Program-made: the position numbers and the translations under genes
Notes under the pieces: model-generated
Told to the model about the DNA's origin: nothing
The model's input: the letters and a program-made list of their open reading frames with translations, nothing else
Databases searched by the model: none
Part shown: positions 46,219-59,535 of the stretch, one piece after another
How positions within the stretch are numbered: the first letter of the stretch is position 1
Layout: each line of letters opens with the position of its first letter
NCBI RefSeq assembly: GCF_030035675.1
Contig: NC_084482.1
Coordinates: forward strand, 228,724,943-228,788,942
Origin: Rhineura floridana
Taxonomy: Eukaryota; Chordata; Lepidosauria; Squamata; Rhineuridae
Reading direction: 5' to 3'
Length of the DNA stretch: 64,000 bases

Positions 46219-46917
46219 GTAAGAAGACACGTTTTCTTAACTTAAGAGAGAGAGAGACAGAGGGAAGGTGCCCTCCAACTTTTAAAGCACCTGCGGAGGG
46301 TAAATGAACATCTTTTAGTAATATACAGTGAAGTGACCGCTGTAAGTCATTTGAGTCAATTTATATTTATTTTTCTTGGTTTTTATTACGCGCTTTTTTC
46401 GCTGTCCAACTTTCACATCCACACACAGAGGTCGGGAATACCATGGTCTGAATGATCCTGACTTGGTGTTCAGTGATACATCTTTGCATTTGAGGACATT
46501 TTTTCTAGTTCTCTCACAGCTGCCCTCCCCAGTCCTAGCCTCCTTCTGATTTCTTGACTATTGTCTCCATTTTGGTTAATGACTGTGCCAAGGTATTGAT
46601 CCTTGACAAGTTCAATGTCCTCATTGTCAACTGTGAAGTTACATAAATCTTCTGTTGTCATCATTTTAGTCTTTTTGATGTTCAGCTGTAGTCCTGCTTT
46701 TGTGCTTTCCTCTTTCACTTTCATCAGCATTCGTTTCAGATCATTACTGGTTTCTGCTAGTAGTATGGTATTGTCTGCATATCTTAAATTATTGATATTT
46801 TCCCTCCAATTTTCACACCTCCTTCACCTTGGTCCAATCCTGCTTTCCGTATGATATGTTCTGCGTATAGATTAAATAAATAGGGTGATAAAATACACCC
46901 CTGTCTCACACGCTTTC

Positions 46918-47580
46918 TCGATTAGACTACTGCAATGCGCTCTACGTGGGGTTACCCTTGAAAACGGTCCAGAAACTACAACTGGTGCAGAATGCGGCGG
47001 CGCGGTTGCTTACAAACAGCCGCTGCTGTGATCACATCACGCCAGTATTATTTCACCTACATTGGCTTCCAGTTGTTTTCCGGGCCCAATTCAAGGTGTT
47101 GGTCTTAACCTTTAAATCCCTATACGGTCTCGGCCCAGTTTACCTGAAGGATCGCCTCCAGTACCACAAATTAAGCCGCCCAACCAGATCAGCCACACAG
47201 GGCCTTCTCTCAGTCCCACCAACGAAAACAACTAGGTTGGTGGGGACTAGAGAGAGGGCATTTTCAGTGGTGGCCCCCACTCTCTGGAACTCCCTCCCAT
47301 TCGATCTTCGCCATGCCCCTTCCCTGGATACATTCCGCCGGGCCTTAAAAACTTGGCTCTTTGGACAGGCCTTTAGGATTTCCGGGGAGGGCTAACTTTT
47401 TTGGGATACTTATTATCTATCGATTGCCCTAACTGATCTCATGCTGCTGTGATTAATGACTTCATTGTATTTTATCTGTATTGTATTGTATTTTACTGAA
47501 TTTTAGTTTGTACGTCGCCTAGAGTGGCTTCGGCCAGATAGGTGACACAAAAATTAAATTTTATTCTTCTTATTATTATT
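46918..47580 (+). mobile_element. L2-clade LINE 3' end
   Basis: It encodes the L2 C-terminus ([65 protein letters not shown]) in one open frame to a stop. A 3' UTR with TAGAGTGGCTTCGGCCAGATAG and a TTATTATT tail follows. It is oriented opposite to the host BovB. Confidence 0.9.
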
Positions 47581-47879
47581 CTGATAGGGAATCAATCGGT
47601 TTCTCCATATTCTGTCCTTACAGTAGCCTCTTGTGCAGAGTATAGGTTGCGCATCAGGACAATCAGATGCTGTGGCACCCCCATTTCTTTTAAAGCATCC
47701 CATCGTTTTTCATGATCTACACAATCTAAGGCTTTGCTGTAATCTATAAAGCACAGGGTGATCTTCTTCTGATGTTCAATGGTCTGTTCCATTATCCAAC
47801 ACATGTTTGCAATATGATCTGTGGTACCTCTTCCCTTTCTAAATCCAGCTTGGACATCTGGCATTTCTCTCTCCATATA

Positions 47880-48191
47880 GGGCCAACTTATCCATTAGGC
47901 ACAGTAGGCACAGTGCCTAGCGCCCATGATACATTTAGGGGCCCATAATAATGTTTTAATTTCTTTTAAAATCAGAAGAAAAAAATAAACTTTTAGGGTC
48001 GAAGAAAATGTTTTACTATTTTTCTCACATCAGAAAAAAATGAAACTTTTAGGGCCCACAAAAATCTATTAATTTTTGCCTAAAACAGAAAATAAAATGT
48101 TGCAAGTATTTACAGTTTTATAAAAATAATATTTAATATTGATATTGTTATGGTGGGAGGGGCCCACGAAAGTCATAATGCGGCCCTGGTT
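47880..48191. mobile_element. hAT-like nonautonomous element in BovB
   Basis: It lies between 8-bp copies TCCATATA (47872-47879 and 48192-48199). The ends start GGGCC(A) and, read inward from the right, ACCAGGGCCGC, hAT-like. The body has GGGCCC motifs and A/T-rich sequence. The same element at the same BovB site is found at 63893-64000. Confidence 0.7.
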
Positions 48192-48553
48192 CCATATATG
48201 GTAAGAGCCTTTGTTGTAGAATCTTGAGCATTACTTTACTTGCATGGGATATTAAGGCAATAGTTTGATAATTACTGCATTCCCTGGGATCTCCTTTCTG
48301 TGGAATTGGGATGTATATTGAACGCTTCCAGTCTGTGGGCCATTGTTTTCTTTTCCGTATTTGTTGACAGATTTCTGTGAGGGGGCCCTTTGAGAGAGAT
48401 GGGGGGGTTCAGAAAAGGACCTAGTTGTTGTGGTGGTGGTGGGGATCGGGCAGGAGTTTTAGGGGTCTCTCTCTCCCTCCTTCATTGGAAGACTTTCCTT
48501 CCACTCCTCTCCCCTTCTGACCCCCTCCACAATCTTTTCTGTCCCCCTTGCAG

Positions 48554-48830
48554 TCCATCCCAAGGTGGTGATCACCCCCACAGAATGACTCTGTGACCCT
48601 CAACGCTTTGCTGATTTGCAATGTGGCCACTTTTTACCCCTCAAAGATTGAGATCAAGTGGTTCAGGAACGGGAAGGAGGAGAGCAGAGTGTGGACCACA
48701 GACACCACCCGGAACGGGGACAGGACCTTCCAGATTGAGGTGATGCTGGAAGCGCAGCCAAAGCGTGGAGATGTCTACACCTGCCAGGTGGAGCACGCCA
48801 GCTTCGAGGGCCCCGCCACCGTGCATTGGG
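48554..48830 (+). pseudogene. MHC class II beta chain, beta2 (Ig C1-set) exon, frameshifted
   Basis: An acceptor CCCTTGCAG ends at 48553 and a GTACGA donor follows 48830. The product starts HPKVVITPTE and continues in another frame as DSVTLNALLICNVATFYPSKIEIKWFRNGKEE...WTTDTTRNGDRTFQIEVMLEAQPKRGDVYTCQVEHASFEGPATVHW. Both Ig cysteines (LICNV and YTCQVEH) and the C1-set tryptophan are kept. The word ACAGAATGACTC implies loss of two bases between the two frames, which makes the exon unable to encode a full beta2 domain. The exon is 277 bp against the usual 282. No beta1 exon precedes it: a BovB LINE ends about 180 bp upstream. It is a fragment of a class II beta gene. Confidence 0.9.
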
Positions 48831-49003
48831 GTACGAGATTTGGGTTCCTCCCACACCTCCCCAGCCCTGATCCATCTTCCCAGTGCCCTGGCATGGAGGC
48901 AGACTCCTGCTGGAAGAGTGGAGCATCCTGGGACTGCGAGGGGCTGATCCCAAGCCTGCCTGTTCTCCCACTAGGCCTTTCCTGTGTCATTTTCTTTCTT
49001 CAG

Positions 49004-49108
49004 AGGTGCAGTCAGACTCTGCCCAGAACAAGATGTGGACAGGGATTGTGGGGCTGGTGCTGGCCTTTGTGGCGCCCGGACTCTTCCTCTGCATGAAGAA
49101 CAAGAAAG
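49004..49108 (+). pseudogene. MHC class II beta chain, TM exon
   Basis: After a TTTCTTTCTTCAG acceptor it reads EVQSDSAQNKMWTGIVGLVLAFVAPGLFLCMKNKK and ends at a GTGATG donor. It is the connecting peptide, a membrane span with the Gly-rich face, and a basic stop-transfer CMKNKK. It is 105 bp against the usual 111 bp or so, in phase with the beta2 exon. The exon itself is undamaged; it is called a pseudogene because of the frameshifted beta2 exon and missing beta1 exon. A final cytoplasmic exon was not identified downstream. Confidence 0.85.
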
Positions 49109-49756
49109 GTGATGAGGACAGGGCTGGGGGAGGATGGGAATTGGACATGCCCAAAGACTCTCCTCCACTCCCCAGCAGACCCTCTGAGGGCCCCACTGCG
49201 AGAGAGAGGGCCCAGTGTCCCGGAGGGAGATGGCATTGCACTTTGGAACATTTAAGGGGGTAAATTGTCCCCAGTCTAGAAATATACGCCTCACACCTTG
49301 CTTCTCGCACTTTGTAGGAATGTCGTCATCTGCTTTGGGGAACTGGGAACCCTTTCTTTAAAAGAGCATTTTACCCAGACTTTTTTTGGTTTGCTCTTTT
49401 GTGGGTGGTGCTGAACTGGTCCATGCATCACCCATGGAGGGGATTCCATCATCCTGAACGCACATTTGAGCAGGAAGAAATAGCACTGACGAAGAATCCC
49501 ATGTGAGGGAAGCCCCCCACACACCCACCTTAAACAAGCATCCAGCCTGGGCCTCTCAGAGTTATAAAAAACTCCTCCTTATAACTAGCGGTATCAACCA
49601 CCTCCCAATATTCAAATCGGGGGGGGGTCCCAGATGAAGAGGCTCCATTTGGACCCAGAGCTCTGCTGCCTAGAGAACATAAGGCCACTGCTGGTGTTTG
49701 TTTCTGTGCCAAAAAAGGTCCCCAAAGCAGTTCACAAAGGATAGCAACCGTGGAAC
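49109..49756. other. No recognised exon
   Basis: This is downstream of the class II beta TM exon. It may hold the last exon and 3' UTR, but no cytoplasmic-tail sequence could be recognised. Confidence 0.35.
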
Positions 49757-49925
49757 ACAGCCGTATGCTGAGTCAGACCCTTGGTGAATGTAGCTCAATA
49801 CTGTCTGCACTGACTGGCAGAGATTTTCAGATATCAGATGGGAGTCCCTAGAGATGCCATTGGTCACTGAACATGGGACTGTCTGCATGCCAAGCGCAGA
49901 TGTCCTGTCACTGAGCTATATTCCT
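49757..49925 (-). mobile_element. tRNA-type SINE
   Basis: It is the reversed copy of the SINE at 1130-1318: CAGACAGTCCCATG and TGCATGCCAAGCGCAGATG near the head, AATACTGTCTGCACTGACTGG in the body. Confidence 0.6.
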
Positions 49926-50082
49926 TCCCCAGAAAATGAAATTACAAAAAATTAAGACAACACAATCTTCACATTTCACGAAAGACTAGAAGCCAAATAC
50001 TTTGTTGTTCATGCCAAAAAGGCAAAGGCCAGTCCCCAAAAGATGCCAGAGCAGGTCAATTCTTAGGGATTAGCTCCGTTGG

Positions 50083-50245
50083 GCAAGTGGTGAGAGCCCC
50101 CGGATGGTCCTGCCAGATCTGGCCAGTGGCTCATGTAGTCCAGCGTCCTGTTCTCACAGTGGCCAACCAGGTGCCCCAATGGGGAGTCTGCAAGCTGGAC
50201 GTGACCGCAAAGAGGACGCTCTCCTTCTGCAGATCCCAGCAAATG
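50083..50245 (-). mobile_element. CR1 3' UTR fragment
   Basis: CTGGCCAGTGGCTCATGTAG, GTCCTGTTCTCACAGTGGCC, CAACCAGGTGCCCC: the reversed tail of the CR1 family seen at 34640-34858. Confidence 0.75.
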
Positions 50246-50261
50246 CGATTTGGAAGCGTTC

Positions 50262-50600
50262 TGGCTAGGCTGGCCCACCTTTACCTGTGCTGTTCTCTAC
50301 ATGACTTCCTTCCATTGTAAACTGATATGCTCAGGGAAGCTGACCTGCCTCTCCTCCTTCTGCCTTTCCTCTCTTCTCTTCTCTGACTGTCCAAGAGAGA
50401 GGAGACATCTTTGTCTTTGCTCTCTCTCCTGAGCCAGGAGGGCAACTCCCAAGCCTGGGTGTTGCGCCTCCAACTTAGTTAGATAGAAGTAGGTATGCCT
50501 TTCCTATCTACTAAGTATTTCTATAAATAAAGAAGCTGTTCTTATTTTACTAAGTCTGAAGTCTCAGTGATCTCAATGCAGGGTAAAAGGCTGCTTTCTT
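50262..50600 (+). mobile_element. ERV LTR fossil, family copy 3
   Basis: Same LTR as 13895-14235 and 15478-15800, including GGTATGCCTTTCCTATCTAC, AAATAAAGAAGC and GTGATCTCAATGCAGGGTAA. Confidence 0.6.
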
Positions 50601-52198
50601 AGGCCAACACACACGCTGGCACACATGCAGCTTACACCGTTAACAATCTCTGCATATATACAAATTTACATAACAGTGTAACACTTCAGGTTGTTTTGGG
50701 TTACCAGAGATGAGATGCAGACAAGAGATTTGCTTACAAAGAGTTAAAATTTATTGAGTAACATACAAGCATACAGCCAAGTAGCCCAATAAAAGTGGAA
50801 CAGTCCACAGCTCTGCAGTAGCTGGGTCGGACTGAACACCCATGCTGGGCACAAGAAACATTTTTATAGTATTGAAGCTAGCATGTGGCATTGGCATGAT
50901 TACATACAATATTTGGCAAGGTTACATACACAAATGACATGTTTCATGCATTAAAACATTACAGCATAACACCGATAATTGGTTATTTGACCTTCTCACC
51001 GGACATCTTCAAAAACAAACTAATTGCTAGAAAACTATATGGAAATACCCTGGCACCTTTCCTTGCCACGCTATGCCTACTATATCTTCACTTCTATCTT
51101 TACTAACAAGCAGGTGCTATACTATCCTTCTCATGACCGTCCTTTGACTCGTCCACTTGGAAGCAACTGCTCATTAACCATCCTTTTGGGATATCTTAGG
51201 CTGAAGCCAAACTATGAAACACCTTGCTGATAATAGATTATATGCTTAATTGGGGCTCCTTTGATGCCTCTCTAACTAACAAGGTACATCCCCAACATTA
51301 TACTGGGCAGGTCATCATGCCCTTTCCTAGCTTAGGTTTTCAGATGATTATAGGATGCTGGGGCCTGAAAGGGGAATACAAGCCTTCAGGCTCACTAGCA
51401 AATAAATACTGAATCTATGCTGAACATAAGGCTATAATATCTTGCTATAGGCCTTTACTTGCTTGCTGAAATAATGGACTGGCACAGGGTATACAAACAG
51501 AAATATCCCTTACAAGCAGGGAGATTTTGTATAGTTTGCCTACAAATAGTGCCCCCACCATCCCAATTCTAATACCTTCCAGTCTGAAGCTGGGTAAATT
51601 TCTTGTATTTTAAAGAGGAAAGTGATAGACCCAAGTTAGTTAACTAACCCTTAGGACAGCAAAGGTCAGTTCCTCCCAAGTCAAACGTCATTATCCAACC
51701 TCATGTTTTTTCATTTGAGATATTTATTGAACGATTAAAGAGTAAAGTGAGTGAGAGAAATATTGGGCTGCACAGAAATAAAAGATAAGAGGAAAATTCC
51801 TAAAATTAGTTGCACGCAAGAGTTGTTGGCAGAGTTAGGATGTAAATCAGCAACTGCAGAAATCCTCTGACTGTGGTCTGTATCTGACATGCTTAAATGT
51901 AGTGACATATTACAAAAATCTTGATTTCTTTTGCCTTGTATTGTTAAGTTCCCTCCAGACTTCTCTTGTTGTAGCCCTGTCCCTTGTGCCCAGTGCCACC
52001 CTGGCTCAGTGCCACCCCGGTGCGTTGGGGGGGCTGATGGTGAGTGCACCGTCACCTCACTCTCTTCCGGTCCCCACCTGCTTACTTGCCACCTGGGTCA
52101 GGGGCCCAAACTGCCTTACAGTGGTCTACTTGGGAGTAGAAGGGCTACCAGCCTCTTTCCCATCTTCCGCATGGGAGCATCTCCCAGTGGGTCTAAGC
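50601..52198. other. Unassigned block, possibly an antisense LTR around 50740-51560
   Basis: There is no gene here. AAAATTTATTGAGTAACATAC near 50750 could be a reversed poly(A) signal region of an old LTR element, but I could not place it in a family. The rest, to 52198, is unrecognised. Confidence 0.3.
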
Positions 52199-52461
52199 CA
52201 GGGGTTCCCAAGCGGTGGTCTGTGGACCAGCAGTGGTCCATGAGCTTCATTCAGGTAGTCTGTGGCATGTTCACATTGAACATTCATACTGACTTTTCAT
52301 TATATTTTATCGTATTACATGTTGAATTCTATGGAAATGAAAGAAGTCATACAAATAAGGGCATTACACTTGCTACAACAGGCTGAGGGATCACGAAGTG
52401 CTCTGCCAAGACCATCAGTCATTCTCAAGTGGTCTGTGTGTGGGGGGATTGGGAGCCCCTG
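52199..52461. mobile_element. hAT MITE
   Basis: The ends CAGGGGTTCCCAA and TTGGGAGCCCCTG are flanked by GTCTAAGC (52191-52198) and GCCTAAGC (52462-52469), an 8-bp duplication with one mismatch. 263 bp, noncoding. Confidence 0.85.
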
Positions 52462-52492
52462 GCCTAAGCGGCAGGGAGGGAGACCCCTGACA

Positions 52493-52858
52493 AACAGTTC
52501 AGCTGGAGAGATTGAATCCTATGCCAACTCCATAATATCTTATGCTGAGAAAATAGCAGAAGTAGCTTATGTTGACCGGAGTAGCGATGTGGTTGGTGGG
52601 GATGGCTACCGGATCCAGGTGGATGGCTAGGAGGCCTAGTAAAAAATCTGCTAAAATATGTTACAATGGGATTATGCTTGCTGGTGCTCATATATGTAGT
52701 AGTCCAGTTGGTGTTATGTTGCATTAGACGCTGTGTGACAAAGATGACTAAGTCTATCACAAAAACTGAAGTTCGAATGATGCACATGGAGGTAGCAATG
52801 ACAGAGGGGGAGGATCTACAGGAAGTAGATGAAATGTCATTAATTGAATATTGAATTT
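52493..52858 (+). mobile_element. Retroviral env fossil, TM tail (block D)
   Basis: It matches 17114-17480: the SSAGEIES segment, the membrane span and the tail ending EMSLIEY. It is old and broken, and the left edge of block D lies at its start. Confidence 0.75.
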
Positions 52859-53079
52859 TGTAGCTACAAACTGCCAGGGAGGGGGATATCATGGGGGAAA
52901 ACTGGGCAACAGAGAGCTATTTTTGCCTCTGCAGCCACCTTGGCCTCAGCATCCATCTTGGATGCTCACCCATCTCTGGGAAATTAAAACCCTCTGCACA
53001 GGAAAAACTGACAGGCCACCAAAATAGCAGGTGAAGGGAAGTGAAAGAGTCTGTGGTTAAGCTAACAGAACAACATTGT

Positions 53080-54700
<1,621 letters not shown>

Positions 54701-55139
54701 GAAAAAGAACGGAGATAAAATGCTGTGCAGAAATCCTGTGAATATATTATGATTTGTACTTTGAAAACATATTCCTGGGAGCTCTGCAGATATCAGAGTT
54801 TAACTGTCAAAGCTTGAGGCCCTGTACGGAGTTATTTTAGCAGTAGGTGCTTGGTCACAGGTTGTGAAAAGAGACACAGAGAAAGACAATTGTAACAAAA
54901 ATCTCTCTTGTTCCTCCATTGAACGTGGACAGCGCAGTACTTACGCACATCTGGATTTTACAAACCTAGGATGCAACCTGTCTAACAGGAACATGACTCT
55001 TTCCACTGCCCAGAGGGCAGCTCCCATGCCCTCCCTCCCTCCCTCCCTCCCAAAATGTTAGCCCCTGTTACCTGCTGGAAGATGAGACCCCCACGACAGA
55101 TGACATTCACCGAGCTACTGGGGAAGAACAACGGACAAG

Positions 55140-57500
55140 TACGAGTAGCGCTGTGACTAATGACGCAGCTCGGTCAAAGCTGAAAGGAAGCCCAGAGGCT
55201 GATGCGCAGAGATGTGAAAGGAGAGTCTGGAGTTGTGCGACATACACAAAAGGAACATGGAATGTGAGAAGCATGAACCAGGGAAAGTTAGAAATTGTGA
55301 AGCAGGAAATGGAATGCATCAACATTACAAAACTGGGCATGAGTGAATTAAAATGGATGGGAATGTGACATTTTCAGGCAACTACATAATATTTTATGCA
55401 GGAAATGAGAAATTAAGAAGAAACGGGCTTGCGCTAATAGTGAGAAGTGATGTAGCAAAAGCAATTAGGAGCTATAATGCCAAGTCTGAGTGAGTGACAT
55501 CAATGAGATTAAACGGGAAACCTATTAACATAACCATCATCTCAATCTATGCTCCAACGGCAAACACAAAAGAAGAGAAAATTGAGAGATTTTATGCAGA
55601 AGTACATGAAGAAATTAAAGGGAAATTTAGAACAAGGGTAGGGATGTTGAATAATCAACAGGGGAACACCCTGACTGACCGATTTAAATTAAAAGGAAGT
55701 TGGAAGCAATACACTGAAGAACTGTGGAAGACAGAAAGAAAATTCAAAGGGACCTTGATAGGCTGGAGCATTGGGCTGAAAACAACAGAATGAAATTCAA
55801 CAGAGATAAATGCAAAGTTCTACACTTAAGAAAAAGAAACCAAGTGCACAGTTACAAGATGGGGGATACTTGGCTCAGCAATACGACATGCAATAAGGAT
55901 CTTGAAATTGTCATTGATCACAAGCTGAATATGAGCCAAAAGTGCGATGTGGCTGCAAAAAAGGCAAATGCTATATTAGGCTACATTAACAGAATATAGT
56001 TTCCAAATCACGTGAAGTACTAGTTCCCCTGTATTCAGCACTGGTTAGGTCTCATCTGAATACTGCACCCAGTTCTGTTATCCGCACTGTAAGAAGGGTG
56101 CAGACAAACTGGAACAGGTTCAGAGGAGGGCAACAAGGATGATCAGAGGACAGAAAGAACGCCCTACGAGGAGAGACTGAAAGAACTGGGCATGTTTAGC
56201 CTGGAGAAGAGAAGACTGAGGGGAGATATGATAGCACTCTTCAAGCACATGAAGGGTTGTCACATAGAGGAGGGCCAAGATCTCTTCTCGATCGTCCCAG
56301 AGTGCAGGACACAGAATAATGGGCTCAAGTTGCAGGAAGCCAGGTTTTGACTGGACATCAGGAAAAACTTCGTAACTGCTAGAGCCATACGACAATGGAA
56401 CCAATTGCCTAGAGAGGTCTTGGGCTCTCTGACACTGGAGGCATTCAAGAGGCAGCTGGACAGCCATCTGTCAGGAATGCTTTGATTTGGATTCCTGCAT
56501 TGAGCAGGGGGTCGGACTTGATGGCCTTATAGACTCCTTCATCTCTACTATTCTATGATTCTATGAACTCTGTAAAAGAGATGCAAGGCTGACAAATTCA
56601 TTCATGGGGGAACCATAGGATGAAGAACCAGCAATTTTAGAATGTGAGGTGGAAGTTGGTCCTTAAAATACTTGGAAGAAACAATCACCAGGAACAGATG
56701 GCATACCAATAGAGTTGCTACAAGCTACTGAGACTGAATCTGTCCAAATTACTCCTGCAACTCTTGGCCCACCAGCTGACATTGCTGTACTTTTAGATAT
56801 GCAGACAATACTATACTACTAGCAGAAACAAGTAATGATTTGAAATGAATGCTGATGAAAATTAAAGAGGAAAGCACAAAAGCAGGACTACAGCTGAATG
56901 TCAAAAAGACTAAAGTAATGACAACAGGAGATTTATGTAACTTTACAGTTGACAATGAGGACATTGAACTTGTCAAGGATTATCAATACCTCTGCACAGT
57001 CATTAACCAAAATGGAGACAATAGTCAAGAAATCAGAAGAAGGCTAGGACTGGGGAGGGCAACTGTGAGAGAACTAGAAAAGGTCCTCAAATGTAAACAT
57101 GTATCACTGAACACTAAAGTCCAAGCTGGTTTTAGAAAGGGAAGAGGTACCACAGATCATATCGCAAACACACGTTGGATAATGGAATGGAGCAAGGAAT
57201 TTCAGAGGGAAATCACCCTGTGCTTTATAGATTACAGCAAAGCCTTTGACTGTGTAGATCATGAAAAACTATGGAATGCTTTAAAAGAAATGGGGATGCC
57301 ACAGCATCTGATTGTCCTGATACACGATCTATACTCTGGACAAGAGGCTACTGCATGGATAGAATATGGAGAAACCGACTGATTCCCTATCAGAAAGGGT
57401 GAGAGACCGGGGTGTATTTTATCACCCTATTTGTTTAATCTGTATGCAGAACCAAGATGAAGGTATGAAAACTGGAGGGAGAAATATCAATAATTAAAGA
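55140..57500 (+). mobile_element. BovB LINE, rearranged, with CR1 insertion (block D)
   Basis: It starts as in block C (GTWNVRSMNQGKLEIVKQEMECINI). It is split by a CR1 (55728-56566) and then has its RT parts out of order: the C-terminal piece (56800-57110; LLMKIKEESTKAGLQLNVKKTK-like) comes before the N-terminal piece (57117-57400; CFIDYSKAFDCVDHEKLWNALKEMG). It is broken in many places. Confidence 0.85.
55728..56566 (+). mobile_element. CR1 LINE 3' end
   Basis: It carries NRDKCKVLHLRKRNQ, NAILGYINRI, the C-terminal coding end with stops, and the ATTCTATGATTCTATG terminus. It sits between the BovB words GAAGAACTGT and GAACTCTGTAAAAG. Confidence 0.9.
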
Positions 57501-57613
57501 TATGCAGATGAAATCATACTTTAAAATATATTAAAACAACATCTTTAAAAAGATTTTAAAGATATCTTTAAGAAACATTTTTAAAACCTTTATTATTATT
57601 ACTATTATTACTA

Positions 57614-57812
57614 TTGCTAACTCGTGGACATTCAAAGAAACTGAATGTTGGAAGATTCAGGACAGACAAAAGGAAGTACTTCTTTACTCAGCACATAGTT
57701 CAACTATGGAATTTGCTCCCACAAGACGCAGTAATGGCCACCAGCTTGGATGGCTTTAAAAGAAGATTAGACAAATTCATGGAGGACAGGGCTATCAATG
57801 GCTAAGTATAAT
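57614..57812 (+). mobile_element. CR1 C-terminal fragment
   Basis: RGHSKKLNVGRFRTDKRKYF to FMEDRAING: the same family as 34440-34650, without the 3' UTR. The preceding 57510-57600 is an A/T-rich L2-like tail. Confidence 0.85.
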
Positions 57813-57833
57813 CGTGTATAATCGTGTGTATGG

Positions 57834-58555
57834 CTAAGTATAATCAAGTATAATCGTGGCTCTTGCCTTTTGATCTTGGCGATGCCATTCCTCTGTGGGG
57901 TCATCCGGCGTTTCATCCTCAATAACATGCCATAAATCCTCACGGATCAGGAGCATCTGCATCTTTACTTTCCAACTAAGATAGTTAGAGTCACTGAGAC
58001 GCTCAAGTGGCATTCCGGATGTATAGGACATTGGCATAGCCATCCTCGCCTCTTACTTTGAAGGAGTTGCAGTGCTTGCCTTATCTTGCAGCTCTCCAGG
58101 ACTGGCTGCACTTTAGGCTTAGAAGCTGGGCTTTCACACTTGGAATCTGGGCTTTCACGCTTAGAACCTGGGCTTTCATGCTTAGAATCTGGGCTTTCAT
58201 GCTTAGAATCTGGGCCCATAACCCATTGTTGGAAGCTTAAGTAGCCCAGTACCCAGTAATATGAAGCAATAAGACACCAGATAGACTGCCACAGCTTTGG
58301 TTAAGGAGAAGCTTTACTTGCGATGCACGAATAAAGTTCTCAGGATACACAGGATCATAAACAAACACGATAGCACCTTCCTTACATGACTCCTTCATCC
58401 CCCACACTTTGCTGCAGCCACCCTCTTTCTTTTATGGGCCTTATCTCAATTACTCTGAATTCCTGCAGCTGTGAAACTGATGCAACCGGCGCCTTGTTAA
58501 CTATTGCTGTTAAGTCTTTCCTTCCCTGTACAACCTGCCATCTATAGGGATCACA
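57834..58555 (-). mobile_element. Ty1/copia LTR element fossil: LTR, primer site, gag part
   Basis: In minus-strand order: an LTR of about 330 bp ending CCAACA (about 58555-58227), a primer-binding site (58225-58210), a gag leader with a short repeated seven-residue unit, then a copia gag segment (LSDSNYLSWKVKMQMLLIREDLW, about 58010-57834). The primer site is TGGGTTATGGGCCCAG, complementary to the anticodon arm of initiator Met tRNA, as the copia family uses. It is truncated and broken. The 5' edge of the LTR is a guess. Confidence 0.75.
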
Positions 58556-58589
58556 ATAAAATGCAAGTCATGGTGACTGTAACAGAATG

Positions 58590-59528
58590 CTGTATTAAGA
58601 CAAAGAGTGTGAAACCAAAATTTCCTAAGGAAAGTGAGAGGAAAACCAAAAAGCCTCTACAATTCACACTGATCTTTGTGGGCCAATGAAAGTGCCATCC
58701 CAGGGTGGAAATTTATACATGCAAACTTTTATAGATAACTACTCCAGGTATACTACAATGTACCTGATAAAGGACAAAACTCAAGTACTTCAAAAATTGA
58801 AGGACTATGTCAGAATTGTGTCCAACAAATTTGGCAGAAAGCCGCAGATCATAAGATCTGACAATGCAGGGGAATATGTGTCTAGGGCTATGCAAGACTT
58901 TCTCCGGGAGGAAGGCATAGAGCACCAGACTACAGTTGACTACAAGCCAGAGCAGAATGGGGTTGTGGATAGAATGAACAGGACCCTTGGACAAATGATT
59001 CATTCCTTGTTGGAAGATGCACAGTTACCAAAGATGTACTGGGGAGAAGCTGCGGTTAGTGCTACCTACCTGCAGAACCGACTTCCTGTATCTGCAACCA
59101 ACAAAACACCATTTGAACTATGGTGTGATAGGACACCAAGCGTGTCTCACCTTTGTGTATTTAGGTGTAAGGTCTTTGTGCACATCCCGAAACAAAAGAG
59201 GTCAAAACTTGACAACACTGCCAGGGAAGTAATATTCATTGGATATTCTTCAACACAAAAGGGATACAGAGTAATAGATCTCAAAACTGGTGAAGTTGGA
59301 GTATACAGAGCTCTCCACTTTGAGGAAGGAAAGTGCGCACACCGACCAGAAGGGGCGCCACACCAAAGAGATGACAGCGAAATGAAAGGAGCAGCTGAGT
59401 TATTCTTCCACCACAGAAGGTATAACAATGATACACCTGCAGAGGGAGGTGAGGAGTCTGAGCCACAAGAGGCAACAGAGCCAGAAGGGGCAGCCGTCCA
59501 ACATCAACCCCAGGAATTCGAGTCTTAG
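58590..59528 (+). mobile_element. Ty1/copia integrase fossil
   Basis: A copia-type integrase core on the plus strand: TFIDNYSRYTTMYLIKDK, IRSDNAGEYVS, a KPEQNGVVDRMNRTLGQM segment, then KTPFELWCDRTPSVSHLCVF and the KGYRVIDLKTGEV segment. It is opposite in strand to the LTR-gag piece beside it, so two elements, or an inversion, are implied. It is a fragment; the copia RT is not present. Confidence 0.85.
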
Positions 59529-59535
59529 ACCGTTT

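Larger units (their letters stand above)
41992..46388. repeat. Segmental duplication block B (partner 354-5060)
   Basis: See block A. Block B has an extra segment, 42210-43772, containing a hAT MITE and a hammerhead-like repeat. Two duplicated boundary words show where it joins: ACACTTCTGGAGGAA before and GTAGAGTTTGGACTACAGC after. It preserves the empty site of the L2 in block A and ends at 46388, where a BovB LINE begins. Confidence 0.85.
46389..48375 (-). mobile_element. BovB LINE with two insertions (parts 46389-46917, 47581-47879, 48192-48375)
   Basis: On the minus strand the parts give linker, RT N-terminus (CFIDYSKALDCVDHEKRWDALKEMGVPQHL) and RT C-terminus (MLMKVKEESTKAGLQLNIKKTKM). 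An L2 tail (46918-47580) and a hAT-like element (47880-48191) interrupt it. It directly abuts the intron before the MHC beta2 exon. Confidence 0.85.

Noticed and set aside
58210-58225. A possible initiator Met tRNA gene
   Set aside because: Only the anticodon arm (16 bases) matches. No acceptor stem or D and T arms are present, and the place next to an LTR end explains it as a primer site.
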